Source of the DNA: Acidimicrobiaceae bacterium | Lineage (GTDB): Bacteria; Actinomycetota; Acidimicrobiia; Acidimicrobiales; Ilumatobacteraceae | Direction of reading: 5' to 3' | Length of the DNA stretch: 64,000 nucleotides | NCBI GenBank assembly: GCA_020637295.1 | Contig: JACJWF010000008.1 | Location: forward strand, 1-64,000 | Shown: one piece after another, positions 54,306 to 62,666 of the stretch | How the letters are laid out: each line of letters starts with the position of its first letter | How positions within the stretch are numbered: the first letter of the stretch is position 1 | Made by a program: the position numbers and the translations under genes | The notes under the pieces: model-generated | Database searches by the model: none | The model's input: the letters and a program-made list of their open reading frames with translations, nothing else | Told to the model about the DNA's origin: nothing

Positions 54306-55505
54306 GTGAAGCGCACCTCCGTCCGTCTCGCCGCCATCGCCGAATCCGCCACGCTCGCCGTGGACGCCAAGGCCAAGGCCCTGAAGGCGAAGGGCGAGAA
54401 CGTCATCGGGTTCGGTGCCGGCGAGCCGGACTTCCCGACCCCGGACAACATCGTCGAGGCCGCCGTCGCCGCCTGCCGCAACCCGGCGATGCACAAGTAC
54501 ACGCCGGCCGCCGGCCTTCCCGACCTGCGCGAGGCCGTCGCCGCCAAGACCCTGCGGGACAGCGGGTTCTCCTGCCAGGCGTCCCAGGTGCTGATCACCA
54601 GCGGCGGCAAGCACGCCGTCTACACCGCCTTCGCCGCCCTGTGCGACCCGGGCGACGAGGTCATCTGCCCGGCCCCGTACTGGACCACCTACCCGGAGGC
54701 CATCGAACTGGCGGGTGGTGTGCCCGTGGCCATCGACACCGACGAGACCACCGGCTTCAAGGTCACCGTGGAGCAACTGGACGCCGCACTCACGCCGCGC
54801 ACCAAGGTGCTGCTGTTCGTCAGCCCGGACAACCCCAGCGGGGCCATCTACTCGCCCGAAGAGGTCGAGGCCATCGGCCGCTGGGCCGTCGAGAAGGGCG
54901 TGTGGGTGCTCACCGACGAGATCTACGAGCACCTCGTCTACGGCGACAACCGCTTCGTGTCCATGCCCACCGTGGTGCCGGAACTGGCCGATCAGTGCGT
55001 CATCGTCAACGGCGTCGCCAAGACGTACGCGATGACCGGCTGGCGGGTCGGCTGGATGATCGGGCCGGCCGACGTGATGAAGGCGGCGATCAACTTCCAG
55101 TCGCACAGCACGTCCAACGTCTCCAACGTCGCACAGATGGCCGCCCTGGAAGCCGTGCGCGGCGACCTCTCCGCCGTGGCGATGATGCGCGAGGCGTTCT
55201 CCCGCCGCGCCGTCACGATGCACCGGATGCTCAACGAGATCCCCGGCGTGTCGGCCATCCAGCCGCAGGGTGCGTTCTACTGCTACCCGAACGTCAAGGC
55301 GCTGCTCGGCCGGCCGCTCGGCCCCAACGGCACCGTGTCGCACACCACGCTGCAGCTGGCGGACACCATCCTCGGCGAGGCCAAGGTGGCGTTCGTGCCC
55401 GGCGAGGCGTTCGGCACGCCCGGCTACGCCCGGTTCAGCTTCGCCATGGCCGACGCGGACATGGAGGAAGGCATCCGCCGCATCCACCAGTGGGTCACCG
55501 CCTGA
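54306..55505 (+). CDS. aspC: Class I aspartate-type aminotransferase
   Basis: This 399-residue PLP aminotransferase of the aspartate/prephenate subgroup (I-gamma) starts at GTG 54306. It has VIGFGAGEPDFPTPDNI, SPDNPSGAIYSPEEVE and the PLP Lys in NGVAKTYAMTGWRVGW near residue 239, and ends with YARFSFAMADADMEEG. It transfers the amino group between aspartate and 2-oxoglutarate. It is divergent from serC and followed by a pair of palindromic repeats. Confidence 0.93.
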   Translation: MKRTSVRLAAIAESATLAVDAKAKALKAKGENVIGFGAGEPDFPTPDNIVEAAVAACRNPAMHKYTPAAGLPDLREAVAAKTLRDSGFSCQASQVLITSGGKHAVYTAFAALCDPGDEVICPAPYWTTYPEAIELAGGVPVAIDTDETTGFKVTVEQLDAALTPRTKVLLFVSPDNPSGAIYSPEEVEAIGRWAVEKGVWVLTDEIYEHLVYGDNRFVSMPTVVPELADQCVIVNGVAKTYAMTGWRVGWMIGPADVMKAAINFQSHSTSNVSNVAQMAALEAVRGDLSAVAMMREAFSRRAVTMHRMLNEIPGVSAIQPQGAFYCYPNVKALLGRPLGPNGTVSHTTLQLADTILGEAKVAFVPGEAFGTPGYARFSFAMADADMEEGIRRIHQWVTA

Positions 55506-55542
55506 CCCTCCCTACGCCGCGCCCCGGCACGCCGCCGTGCCC

Positions 55543-55589
55543 CAAGTTGGCGGTGAGGTGCGGTACCACCGCCAATGAACGCCAACTTG
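55543..55589. repeat. 47-bp palindromic repeat, family A copy 3
   Basis: The outer arms CAAGTTGGCG and CGCCAACTTG are perfectly complementary here. The centre is GCGGTACCACCGC. It starts 38 bases after the aspC stop. Confidence 0.85.
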
Positions 55590-55602
55590 GAAACGGCCGC
55601 TG

Positions 55603-55649
55603 CAAGTTGGCGGTGAGTGGCGGTACCACCGCACCTGAACGCCAACTTG
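55603..55649. repeat. 47-bp palindromic repeat, family A copy 4
   Basis: This is a second copy 13 bases after copy 3, again with perfect ten-base outer arms. The -10 box of the next gene starts ten bases after it. Confidence 0.85.
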
Positions 55650-55658
55650 TGGGGTGGG

Positions 55659-55664
55659 TAGGGT
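55659..55664 (+). promoter_or_regulatory. -10 box before patB-like gene
   Basis: TAGGGT lies seven bases before the GTG start at 55672. No ribosome site lies between them. Confidence 0.45.
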
Positions 55665-55671
55665 GCGGGGC

Positions 55672-56892
55672 GTGACCGGCGCCTCTTCCTCTTCCTCTGC
55701 CTCTGCTGCCTCTGCTGCCCCCGACTTCGGGTTCGATTCGCTCTCGCTGGACTGGCTGCGCGCCAAGCCCGGCGCCAAGTGGCACCGCCACGGCGTGCCG
55801 TGGAACGCCTGGGTGGCGGACATGGACTTCCCGCCGCCGCCCTGCGTGGACCAGGCCATCCGCGCCGTGCTGGACAGTGGCGACATCGGCTACCCGGACT
55901 GGCGCCACGTCACCGGCGGGTCGCCGGCGGCGACGGCGTTCGCCGAGCGTTGCGCCGCCCGCTACGGCTGGACGTTCGACCCCGAGCACCTGCGCGAGCT
56001 GAACGACGTGTTGCAGGGCATCCAGATCGTCCTGCACCTGTGCACCGAACCGGGTGACGGGGTCGTGGTGCACACGCCCGCCTACCCGCCGTTCCTGCAC
56101 AGCGTGGAGGACAACGGCCGCCGCGTGGTGCGCGTGCCGGCGTCCCGCTCGGCGGACTCGCCGTCGGGATGGACGTTCGACCACGAGGCGCTGGACGCCC
56201 GCCTCGCCGCCGGCGAGCAGGCCAAGGTGCTGCTGCTGTGCCATCCGCACAACCCGACCGGGCACGTCTTCAGCGAGGACGAGTTGCGTTCGCTGGCGGC
56301 CATCGCCGAGCGCCACGACCTGCTGGTGATCAGCGACGAGATCCACGCCGACCTCACGTACGCGCCGCTCACCCACCGGCCGATGGCGCTGTTCGCCCCG
56401 GAGCGGACGGTCACCATCCATGCCGCATCGAAGGCGTTCAACCTGGCTGGGTTGCGCTACGCGATCATGCACGTCGCCCCGGCGTGGGTGCGGGAGCGGT
56501 TCGGCACCGTGCCGGACCACATGTTCGGCGCCACCAACCTGATGGGGTCGGCCGCGGCGGAGGCCGTGTGGCGCCACGGTGATGAGTGGCTGGACGCCGT
56601 GGTGGCGCATCTCGACGGCCAGCGCCGGTTCCTCGGTGACCTACTGGCGATGTACCTGCCGGACGTGGTGTACACGCCGCCGCAGGGCACATACCTCGCC
56701 TGGCTGGACTTCCGGACGATGGACCTCGGCGACGACCCCTCCGCCGCGTTCGTGGGCAACGGGGTGCGGCTCAGCGAAGGCCCCAACTTCGGCCCCGAGG
56801 GCCACGGCTTCGCCCGCCTGAACTTCGCCACCTCGACCGAGGTCCTCCGCGGCACCGTGCGGGCGATGACGGGGGAACTGGGCGATCCCTGA
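55672..56892 (+). CDS. patB: MalY/PatB-type aminotransferase-fold C-S lyase
   Basis: This 406-residue PLP protein is of the MalY/PatB group, which cleaves cystathionine to homocysteine. Family marks are KWHRHGVPWNAWVADMDFPP, GYPDWR, CHPHNPTGHVFSEDEL, ISDEIHADLTY and the PLP Lys in ASKAFNLAGLRYAI near residue 256. The first 15 residues are an Ala/Ser run from a TCT/GCC microsatellite. The GTG at 55672 fits the upstream TAGGGT. It may complement metY in sulfur amino-acid metabolism. Confidence 0.9.
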   Translation: MTGASSSSSASAASAAPDFGFDSLSLDWLRAKPGAKWHRHGVPWNAWVADMDFPPPPCVDQAIRAVLDSGDIGYPDWRHVTGGSPAATAFAERCAARYGWTFDPEHLRELNDVLQGIQIVLHLCTEPGDGVVVHTPAYPPFLHSVEDNGRRVVRVPASRSADSPSGWTFDHEALDARLAAGEQAKVLLLCHPHNPTGHVFSEDELRSLAAIAERHDLLVISDEIHADLTYAPLTHRPMALFAPERTVTIHAASKAFNLAGLRYAIMHVAPAWVRERFGTVPDHMFGATNLMGSAAAEAVWRHGDEWLDAVVAHLDGQRRFLGDLLAMYLPDVVYTPPQGTYLAWLDFRTMDLGDDPSAAFVGNGVRLSEGPNFGPEGHGFARLNFATSTEVLRGTVRAMTGELGDP

Positions 56893-56895
56893 CGG

Positions 56896-57561
56896 TCAGT
56901 TCCCTGCCAGGCGGTGGAGGAGGCGCTGCACCTCGGTGTGGTCGGGGGCCAGGGCGTGGGCGCCGGCCGCGAGCAGGCGGTCCGCCGGGTGGAGGCCGCC
57001 GCTGAAGCCGATGACGTGCATGCCGGCGGCGACCGCGGCGGCCACGCCGGCCGGGCTGTCGTCGACGGCCACCGCGTCCGCGGGCGGCACCCCCATCGCC
57101 GCCGCGGCGCGGAGGTAGACGTCCGGGTCGGGCTTCGGGCGGCTGCCGTCCTGCCCGCTGAACAGCCGGCCTTGCACCAGCGGTAGCAGGCCGGTGAGGC
57201 CCAGCGTGTACTCCATCTGCGGCACGGTGCTGTTGCTGGCGACGCAGGTCGGCAGCCCGGCGGCGTCGAGGACCGCCAGTGATGCGGCCGCGCCGTCGAT
57301 CGCCGTCAGCCCGTCCCGGAACGCGGCCCGGTACAACTCGGTGTACGGCTCGTCCCAGTCGTGGGGCAGGTCGCGGCCGAGCCGCTCGGAGAGCGCCAGC
57401 CGCATGGCGGCGTGTCCGCTGCCGACGAAGCGCTCGATCACCTCCTCCAGCGGGAGGTCCCAACCCATGAGGGCGAGCACCTGCTGGTCCACCCGCACGG
57501 CCAGGCGTTCGCTGTCCACCAGCACGCCGTCGCAGTCGAACACGACCAGCCGGATGCTCAT
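56896..57561 (-). CDS. HAD-superfamily phosphatase (beta-phosphoglucomutase-like subgroup)
   Basis: This 221-residue protein has all HAD motifs: FDCDGVLVDSE (nucleophile and acid Asp), a VASNST motif II, Lys in RPKPDPDVYLRAA, and VDDSPAGVAAAVAAGM. The cap domain is of the small alpha-helical type. The substrate is unknown. Its ATG overlaps the cobS stop by four bases, so it is the last gene of the cob operon. A role in removing a phosphate in cobalamin assembly is possible but unproven. Confidence 0.88.
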   Translation of the reverse strand: MSIRLVVFDCDGVLVDSERLAVRVDQQVLALMGWDLPLEEVIERFVGSGHAAMRLALSERLGRDLPHDWDEPYTELYRAAFRDGLTAIDGAAASLAVLDAAGLPTCVASNSTVPQMEYTLGLTGLLPLVQGRLFSGQDGSRPKPDPDVYLRAAAAMGVPPADAVAVDDSPAGVAAAVAAGMHVIGFSGGLHPADRLLAAGAHALAPDHTEVQRLLHRLAGN

Positions 57562-58310
57562 GGTGCCCACCAGACCCCATGGCGCATCGCCAACGCTGCG
57601 CACACGATCATCGCCAGGCACTCTGCCACCTGCTCGGTCGCCCCGAGGACGTCGCCACTGATCCCGCCGATCTTCGCCCTGGCCAGCAGGCCGACTCCCA
57701 GGGCCGCCACCAACGCCGCCGCGGCCAGCGGGCCGACCCACCAACCGGCCGCCAGCACCGTGACGGCCAGGCCCGCGGTGCCACCGACGATCGCCCGCAG
57801 CGGCGTGGTGCTGCGCCCGTAGTCCGCGCCGAGGCCGGCGTGGGTGGCGAGGCGCATGGTGGCGGCCAACCCGACGGCGGCGACCCGGCCGACGGTGTGC
57901 GCGGCGACCGCGGTGGCGAACATCGCCGCCGGGCCGGGCAGCGAGCCGAGCGTGACCATCCGCAGCACGATCGACGTGGCGATGGCGGCCACCCCGTAGG
58001 TGCCGTGGCGGCTGTCCTTCAGGATCTCCAGCCGCCGCTCCACCGTCCAGCCACCGCCGAACGCGTCGGCCACGTCACCCAGGCCGTCCTCGTGGAAGGC
58101 GCCGGTGATCAGGAGGCCGACTGCCACCGCTGCCGCGCCGGCGACCAGCGGCGGGGTCACCTGCCACAACCCGGCGGCGACCCCACCGACGGCGGCACCG
58201 ATCAGCGCGCCGGCCACGGGGAACCACGCCACCGTGCGGTTCAGATCCGGCTCGCGGCGCAGGCGGATGGGGACCCGGGTGAGGAACTGCAGCGCAGCGG
58301 CCAGGCCCAT
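57558..58310 (-). CDS. cobS: Adenosylcobinamide-GDP ribazoletransferase
   Basis: This 250-residue membrane enzyme joins adenosylcobinamide-GDP with alpha-ribazole, the last step of nucleotide-loop assembly. It has ALQFLTRVPI at the N-terminus and the acidic motif GAFHEDGLGDVADAFGGG near residues 73-90, then DSRHGTYGV. The ATG at 58310 follows GGAG at eight bases; a GTG at 58319 overlapping the cobT stop is the alternative. Confidence 0.94.
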   Translation of the reverse strand: MGLAAALQFLTRVPIRLRREPDLNRTVAWFPVAGALIGAAVGGVAAGLWQVTPPLVAGAAAVAVGLLITGAFHEDGLGDVADAFGGGWTVERRLEILKDSRHGTYGVAAIATSIVLRMVTLGSLPGPAAMFATAVAAHTVGRVAAVGLAATMRLATHAGLGADYGRSTTPLRAIVGGTAGLAVTVLAAGWWVGPLAAAALVAALGVGLLARAKIGGISGDVLGATEQVAECLAMIVCAALAMRHGVWWAP

Positions 58311-58315
58311 GGACG

Positions 58316-59314
58316 TCACTCCGGCGCGGGGCCGAACCACTCGGCAAACGTGGGCACGTCGGTGACGCCGGCGCAGGCCATGGCGACCAGTGGCACTGCG
58401 GCCATCGCGCCGGACCCTTCGCCCAGCCGCATGCCCAGATCCAGCAGCGGGTCCAGCCCGAGGTGCGCCGCGAGGCGGCGGTGGCCGGGTTCGGCCGAGC
58501 AGTGCCCCAGCCGGCAGTGGGCGAGTGCGGCCGGCGCGGCCGCGTGCAGCGGCAGCACGGCGGCCGTGACCACGTACCCGTCGAGCAGCACGGGGATGCC
58601 CCGGTGGCGGGCCGCCGCCGTCGCGGCGGCGATGGCGACGAGCTCCGCGCCGCCGACCTGGCGCAGGACCTCCAGCGGGTCGGTCGTGCCGGCGATGCGG
58701 GCCGTCGCCGCGGCCACCGCGTCGCGTTTGCGGGTCAGGCCGTCGTCGTCCACTCCGGTGCCGCGACCCACCCAGTCCGCCGGGTCACCGCCCAGCACGG
58801 CCGCGCTGACCGCGGCGGCAGCCGTCGTGTTGCCGATCCCCATCTCGCCGAGCACCAGCAGGTCGGCATCGAGCGCCTCCACGGCAGCGACCCCCGCCTC
58901 CACGCAGTCCCCCAACCGCTCGGGGCTCAGCGCAGCCTCCACCCGGAAGTCGGCGGTGGGCCGGCCGACGCCCACGTCCACCGCCCGTACGGTGGCACCC
59001 GCCACCGCGGCGAACGCCGTGATGGTGCTGCGCCGGGCCTCGTAGGCGGCCAGCATCGCGGCGGTGACCTCGGTGGGGTAGGCGCTGACGCCGGCCGCAG
59101 CCACGCCGTGGTCGGCGGCGAAGATCAGCGCCGCCGGCCGGCGAACTGCGGGAGTGGGCGTGCCCTGCCACTCCGCCACCCAGGCGGCCAGGTCGTCCAG
59201 CCGGGCCAGCGCGCCGGCGGGGCGGAGGATGTCCGTCGCCCGTGCCCGTACCGCCGCACCCGCGGCCTGGTCCGGCCCCGGCAGGCCCGCCAGCAGGTCG
59301 TGCAGGTGGCTCAC
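58316..59314 (-). CDS. cobT: Nicotinate-nucleotide-dimethylbenzimidazole phosphoribosyltransferase
   Basis: This 332-residue enzyme makes alpha-ribazole phosphate. It has FAADHGVAAAGVSAYP, LGEMGIGNTTAAAA and the catalytic Glu in RLGEGSGAMAA near the C-terminus. The GTG at 59314 overlaps the cobU stop (GTGA), so I prefer it over the GTG at 59329, which would add five residues. Confidence 0.94.
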   Translation of the reverse strand: MSHLHDLLAGLPGPDQAAGAAVRARATDILRPAGALARLDDLAAWVAEWQGTPTPAVRRPAALIFAADHGVAAAGVSAYPTEVTAAMLAAYEARRSTITAFAAVAGATVRAVDVGVGRPTADFRVEAALSPERLGDCVEAGVAAVEALDADLLVLGEMGIGNTTAAAAVSAAVLGGDPADWVGRGTGVDDDGLTRKRDAVAAATARIAGTTDPLEVLRQVGGAELVAIAAATAAARHRGIPVLLDGYVVTAAVLPLHAAAPAALAHCRLGHCSAEPGHRRLAAHLGLDPLLDLGMRLGEGSGAMAAVPLVAMACAGVTDVPTFAEWFGPAPE

Positions 59315-59853
59315 GGCAGCAGCGTCCACGGGTCGTCCAGCCGTACCGCCCGCCCGGCGGCCATGAACAGGGTGGTGTCGGCCACGGCGGCCACCATCTG
59401 GTTCACGCGGCCCAGCGTGTCGCGGTAGGTGCGGTTGGTCGCGTCGGCGGGCACGATCCCCAGCCCGACCTCGTTGCTGACCACCACGGACGGGGCTGCG
59501 CCGCGACCGCGGCGGGCCGTCAGCTCGGCGACGGCGTCGGCTGCCATCTCCGTGATCCTCGGCGCCAGCACGCCGCGCACCCCGAGGTTGGCCACCCAGA
59601 CGGTGAGGCAGTCGACGATCAGGAAGGAACTGTCGGGCACGGCGCGGACGGCGCCGGCCAACTCCACCGGCTCCTCGACGGTCATCCAGCCGGCGGGTCG
59701 CTCGGTGCGGTGGCGGGCCACCCGTGCCTGCAGGTCGGCGTCGAACGGCTCGGCGGTGGCGAGGAACGTCACCGGCCCGCCGGCCCGTTCGCCCATCTGC
59801 ACGGCGAGGGTGCTCTTGCCGCTGCGCGCCCCGCCGACGAGGAACGTGAGCAT
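59311..59853 (-). CDS. cobU: Adenosylcobinamide kinase / guanylyltransferase
   Basis: This 180-residue bifunctional enzyme phosphorylates adenosylcobinamide and then adds GMP. It has the P-loop FLVGGARSGKS at the N-terminus, the guanylylated His in RHRTERPAGW near residue 48, and the SNEVGLGIVPADATNRTYRD segment. Its ATG overlaps the cobO stop by one base (TGATG). Confidence 0.95.
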   Translation of the reverse strand: MLTFLVGGARSGKSTLAVQMGERAGGPVTFLATAEPFDADLQARVARHRTERPAGWMTVEEPVELAGAVRAVPDSSFLIVDCLTVWVANLGVRGVLAPRITEMAADAVAELTARRGRGAAPSVVVSNEVGLGIVPADATNRTYRDTLGRVNQMVAAVADTTLFMAAGRAVRLDDPWTLLP

Positions 59854-60455
59854 CAGTAGTCGATGCCGCGCTTGGCGATGATGCCCGCGTCGTAGGCGTG
59901 CTTGATGTGGCGCATCTCGGTGACGGTGTCGGCCACCTCGACGATCTCGGCCGGCGCGTCGCGCCCGGTGATGACGAGGTTGACGTGACGGGGCCGGTTG
60001 ACGATGGCGGCCACGACGTCCTCCGTCGGCACCCACCCCCAGCTGCACAGGTACGTGAGCTCGTCGAGGATGACGAGGTCGTACTCGCCGCCGGCGATCA
60101 GCGCTGCCGCCTGCCCCCAGGCCTCCCTGGCCAGCGCGATGTCGTGCGACAGGTCGTCGGAGTCCCACGTGAACCCGCCGCCGAGGGCCCGCCACTCCAC
60201 GCCCAACTGGCGACCGATCTTCTCCTCGCCGACCTTCCAGTCCCCACCCTTCACGAACTGGACCACGGCCACCTTCCAGTCGCGGGCCAGGGCCCGCAGC
60301 ATCACGCCGAACGCCGCGGAGCTCTTCCCCTTGCCGTTGCCGGTGTTGACCAGCACGAGGGAGTCGGCGCGGCGCCCACCCTCCGGGCGGGGGTCGTCGG
60401 TGAGGGCGGGCGTGGTGTCGGTGCTGTCGGTGGTGGGGCTGGTGTCGTCACTCAT
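59853..60455 (-). CDS. cobO: Corrinoid adenosyltransferase (BtuR/CobO family)
   Basis: This 200-residue enzyme attaches the adenosyl group to cob(I)alamin or its precursors. It has the P-loop NTGNGKGKSSAAFG near residues 38-51, then KGGDWKVGEEKIG, VILDELTYLCSWGWV, and the C-terminal HIKHAYDAGIIAKRGIDY. A Thr/Asp-rich tail of about 30 residues precedes the domain. It leads the cobO-U-T-S-HAD operon; TATGCT lies 11 bases before the ATG. Confidence 0.94.
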   Translation of the reverse strand: MSDDTSPTTDSTDTTPALTDDPRPEGGRRADSLVLVNTGNGKGKSSAAFGVMLRALARDWKVAVVQFVKGGDWKVGEEKIGRQLGVEWRALGGGFTWDSDDLSHDIALAREAWGQAAALIAGGEYDLVILDELTYLCSWGWVPTEDVVAAIVNRPRHVNLVITGRDAPAEIVEVADTVTEMRHIKHAYDAGIIAKRGIDY

Positions 60456-60466
60456 GGGAGGTTTGG

Positions 60467-60472
60467 AGCATA
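60467..60472 (-). promoter_or_regulatory. -10 box before cobO
   Basis: On the minus strand this reads TATGCT, 11 bases before the cobO ATG. The cob operon itself has no B12 riboswitch on this strand. Confidence 0.4.
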
Positions 60473-60485
60473 GGCACGGACGGGC

Positions 60486-60612
60486 TACGGTTGCCCCGTC
60501 CTCCCGGCAGCGGGTGGATGTGTGGATGTCAGCGAAGCCGGTGAGAACCCGGCACTGTCCCGCAACGGTGGTCCGTGCCACGAGCACGGCGAGTCCGGTC
60601 GCCTGACCCCAC
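60486..60612 (+). promoter_or_regulatory. Cobalamin riboswitch with its -10 box
   Basis: TACGGT (60486-60491) is a plausible -10 box. The aptamer follows, with the conserved core GAAGCCGGTGAGAACCCGGC (60534-60553), ACTGTCCCGCAACGGT (60554-60569) and the B12-box-like GAGTCCGGTCGCCTGACC near the end (60591-60608). This is the class I AdoCbl-type layout. It lies on the strand of the btuF-like gene and should lower its expression when cobalamin is plentiful. Confidence 0.92.
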
Positions 60613-60674
60613 ACGCGTTACTGACCCTCGAGGCAAGGGCGGTTCGCGGCGGCCAACCGCCGAGTTCCCATCTT

Positions 60675-60718
60675 GTCCTCCCAGACCGGAGGACCCCGTC
60701 CTCCGGGGAAACGGAGGA
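60675..60718 (+). promoter_or_regulatory. Riboswitch expression platform with alternative pairings
   Basis: GTCCTCC occurs at 60675-60681 and at 60698-60704. GGAGGAC lies at 60688-60694 and the ribosome site GGAGGA at 60713-60718. Either GTCCTCC can pair with the middle GGAGGAC; the second can instead cover the ribosome site. The two states exclude each other, which fits control of translation initiation. Confidence 0.65.
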
Positions 60719-60721
60719 TGT

Positions 60722-61684
60722 GTGAAACGGTTCACCTCCCTCGCCGCACTCGCGGCGATCCTGCTCACGGCTGCGGCGTGCGGCGACGACACCTCGTCGT
60801 CGGCCACGACGGCGGCCCCGGACACCACTTCGGCGGCTTCGGAGACCACGACGGCCGCACCCGACACGACGGCGGCCCCGGAGACCACCGCGGCAACCGA
60901 CGCCGGCGAGTACCCGCAGGCCATCGTCAGCCTGTCGCCCACGGCCACCGAGATGCTGTTCGCCATCGGCGCCGGCAGCCAGGTGATCGCCGTCGACGAG
61001 TACTCCACGTACCCGGCCGAGGCGCTGGACCTGCCCCACGACCTCTCCGGCTTCGAGCCCAACGTGGAGGCCATCGCCGCGCTGGAGCCGGACCTGGTGA
61101 TCATGCAGGACCCGATGATCCAGGCCCAGCTGGAAGACCTCGGCATCGCCGTGTGGATCGGCGCCGCGGCGGCGTCGTTCGACGACATGTACGCCCAGAT
61201 CGAGCAGCTCGGCGCGGCCACCGGCCATGTCGGCGAGGCCGCCGAACTGGTGGGCCAGATGCAGACCGACATCGCCGCCGCCGTCGCCGCGGCGACGCTG
61301 CCGCCGGAGGGGCTGAACTACTACCACGAGCTGGACCCGACGTTCTTCAGTGTCACCAGCGAGACGTTCATCGGGCAGGTGTACGGCCTGTTCGGCCTGA
61401 CCAACATCGCCGACACGGCCGAGCCCGGGAACCCGTACCCGCAGCTGAACGCCGAGTTCATCGTGCAGGCCGACCCCGACCTGATCTTCCTCGCCGACAC
61501 CACGTGCTGCGGTGAGACGCCGGAGACCGTCGGCGCCCGCGACGGCTGGGACGGCATCGCTGCCGTCGCCAACGGTGCCGTGGTCACGATCGACGACGAC
61601 ATCGCCTCCCGCTGGGGGCCGCGCATCGTCGACTTCATCGAGGCCGTGTCCGCGGCCATCCAGGCCGTGGCGGTGAACGCCTGA
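60722..61684 (+). CDS. btuF: Corrinoid ABC transporter substrate-binding lipoprotein (BtuF-like)
   Basis: This 320-residue protein starts at GTG 60722 behind GGAGGA. It has a signal peptide with lipobox AAAC near residue 20, a Thr/Ala/Pro-rich linker (about 24-62) and a class III binding-protein fold (IVSLSPTATEMLFAIGAG at its start). The B12 riboswitch upstream and the permease and ATPase downstream make a corrinoid the likely ligand. Family members can also bind siderophores, but the riboswitch argues against that. Confidence 0.9.
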   Translation: MKRFTSLAALAAILLTAAACGDDTSSSATTAAPDTTSAASETTTAAPDTTAAPETTAATDAGEYPQAIVSLSPTATEMLFAIGAGSQVIAVDEYSTYPAEALDLPHDLSGFEPNVEAIAALEPDLVIMQDPMIQAQLEDLGIAVWIGAAAASFDDMYAQIEQLGAATGHVGEAAELVGQMQTDIAAAVAAATLPPEGLNYYHELDPTFFSVTSETFIGQVYGLFGLTNIADTAEPGNPYPQLNAEFIVQADPDLIFLADTTCCGETPETVGARDGWDGIAAVANGAVVTIDDDIASRWGPRIVDFIEAVSAAIQAVAVNA

Positions 61685-61685
61685 C

Positions 61686-62666
61686 ATGACGGCCCACGCC
61701 GACCACCGTCCCCGCCACCGCTGGTGGCTGCTGGCAGCGCTCGCGCTGCTGGTGGGCGCCGCCGTGCTCGGGGCGATGGTCGGCCCGGCCGGGTCGATCA
61801 GCTCGACCAACTGGCACATCATCTGGAAGATCCGCCTGCCACGGGTGGTGCTGGCGGCCATCGTCGGGTCGATGCTGTCGCTGGCCGGGGCCAGCTACCA
61901 GGGTGTGTTCCGCAACCCGCTGGTGGACCCCTACCTGCTCGGCTCAGCGGCCGGCGCCGGGCTGGGGGCCACGCTGGTGTTCGCCTACGCCCGCTCGGCG
62001 ACGCTGCACTGGCCGGTGGACCCGCTGCCGCTGGCCGCCTTCGTCGGCGCGCTGGTGGCCGTGCTGGTCACCTACTCCGTGGGCGTGTCGTTCGGCGGCA
62101 ACAGCCTGACGCTGGTGCTCGCCGGCGTGGCCGTCGCCGCGCTGTGCACCGCCGTCCAGCAGATGGTCCTGCTGCGCAACGCCGACGTCATCGACGAGGT
62201 CTACAGCTGGATCAGCGGGCGCCTGTCCACCGCCACGTGGGCGGACGTGCGCCTGGTGACGCCGTACGTGCTCGTGTCGTCCGTGATCCTCCTGCTGCAC
62301 CGCCGGCAGCTGGACGTGCTGCGGGTGGGCGACGAGGAAGCTGCCTCGCTGGGCGCCGAGGTGAAGCGGGTGCGGCTGGTGGTGGTGATCGCCGCCACGC
62401 TTGGCACCGCGGCGGTGGTCAGCGTCAGCGGCCTGATCGGCTTCGTCGGGATCATGGTGCCGCACGTGGTGCGGCTGGTGTTCAGCGCCTCGTACCGCTG
62501 GGTGCTGCCGATGAGCATCGTCGTCGGCGCCACGTTCCTGATCCTCGCCGACGTGCCCGGGCGGGTGCTGGAGCACGGGCGGGAGACGCCGATCGGCGTG
62601 GTCACCGCCTTCCTCGGCGCCCCGATGTTCATCGTCGTGCTGCGGTCGAAGCGGAGGCTGACATGA
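61686..62666 (+). CDS. btuC: Corrinoid ABC transporter permease (BtuC/FecCD family)
   Basis: This 326-residue permease has about ten spans. FecCD family marks are IRLPRVVLAAIVGSMLSLAG, YQGVFRNPLVDPYLLG and GLIGFVGIMVPHVVRL. It starts one base after the btuF stop and overlaps btuD by four bases (ATGA). It would form the membrane channel for corrinoid uptake. Confidence 0.93.
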   Translation: MTAHADHRPRHRWWLLAALALLVGAAVLGAMVGPAGSISSTNWHIIWKIRLPRVVLAAIVGSMLSLAGASYQGVFRNPLVDPYLLGSAAGAGLGATLVFAYARSATLHWPVDPLPLAAFVGALVAVLVTYSVGVSFGGNSLTLVLAGVAVAALCTAVQQMVLLRNADVIDEVYSWISGRLSTATWADVRLVTPYVLVSSVILLLHRRQLDVLRVGDEEAASLGAEVKRVRLVVVIAATLGTAAVVSVSGLIGFVGIMVPHVVRLVFSASYRWVLPMSIVVGATFLILADVPGRVLEHGRETPIGVVTAFLGAPMFIVVLRSKRRLT

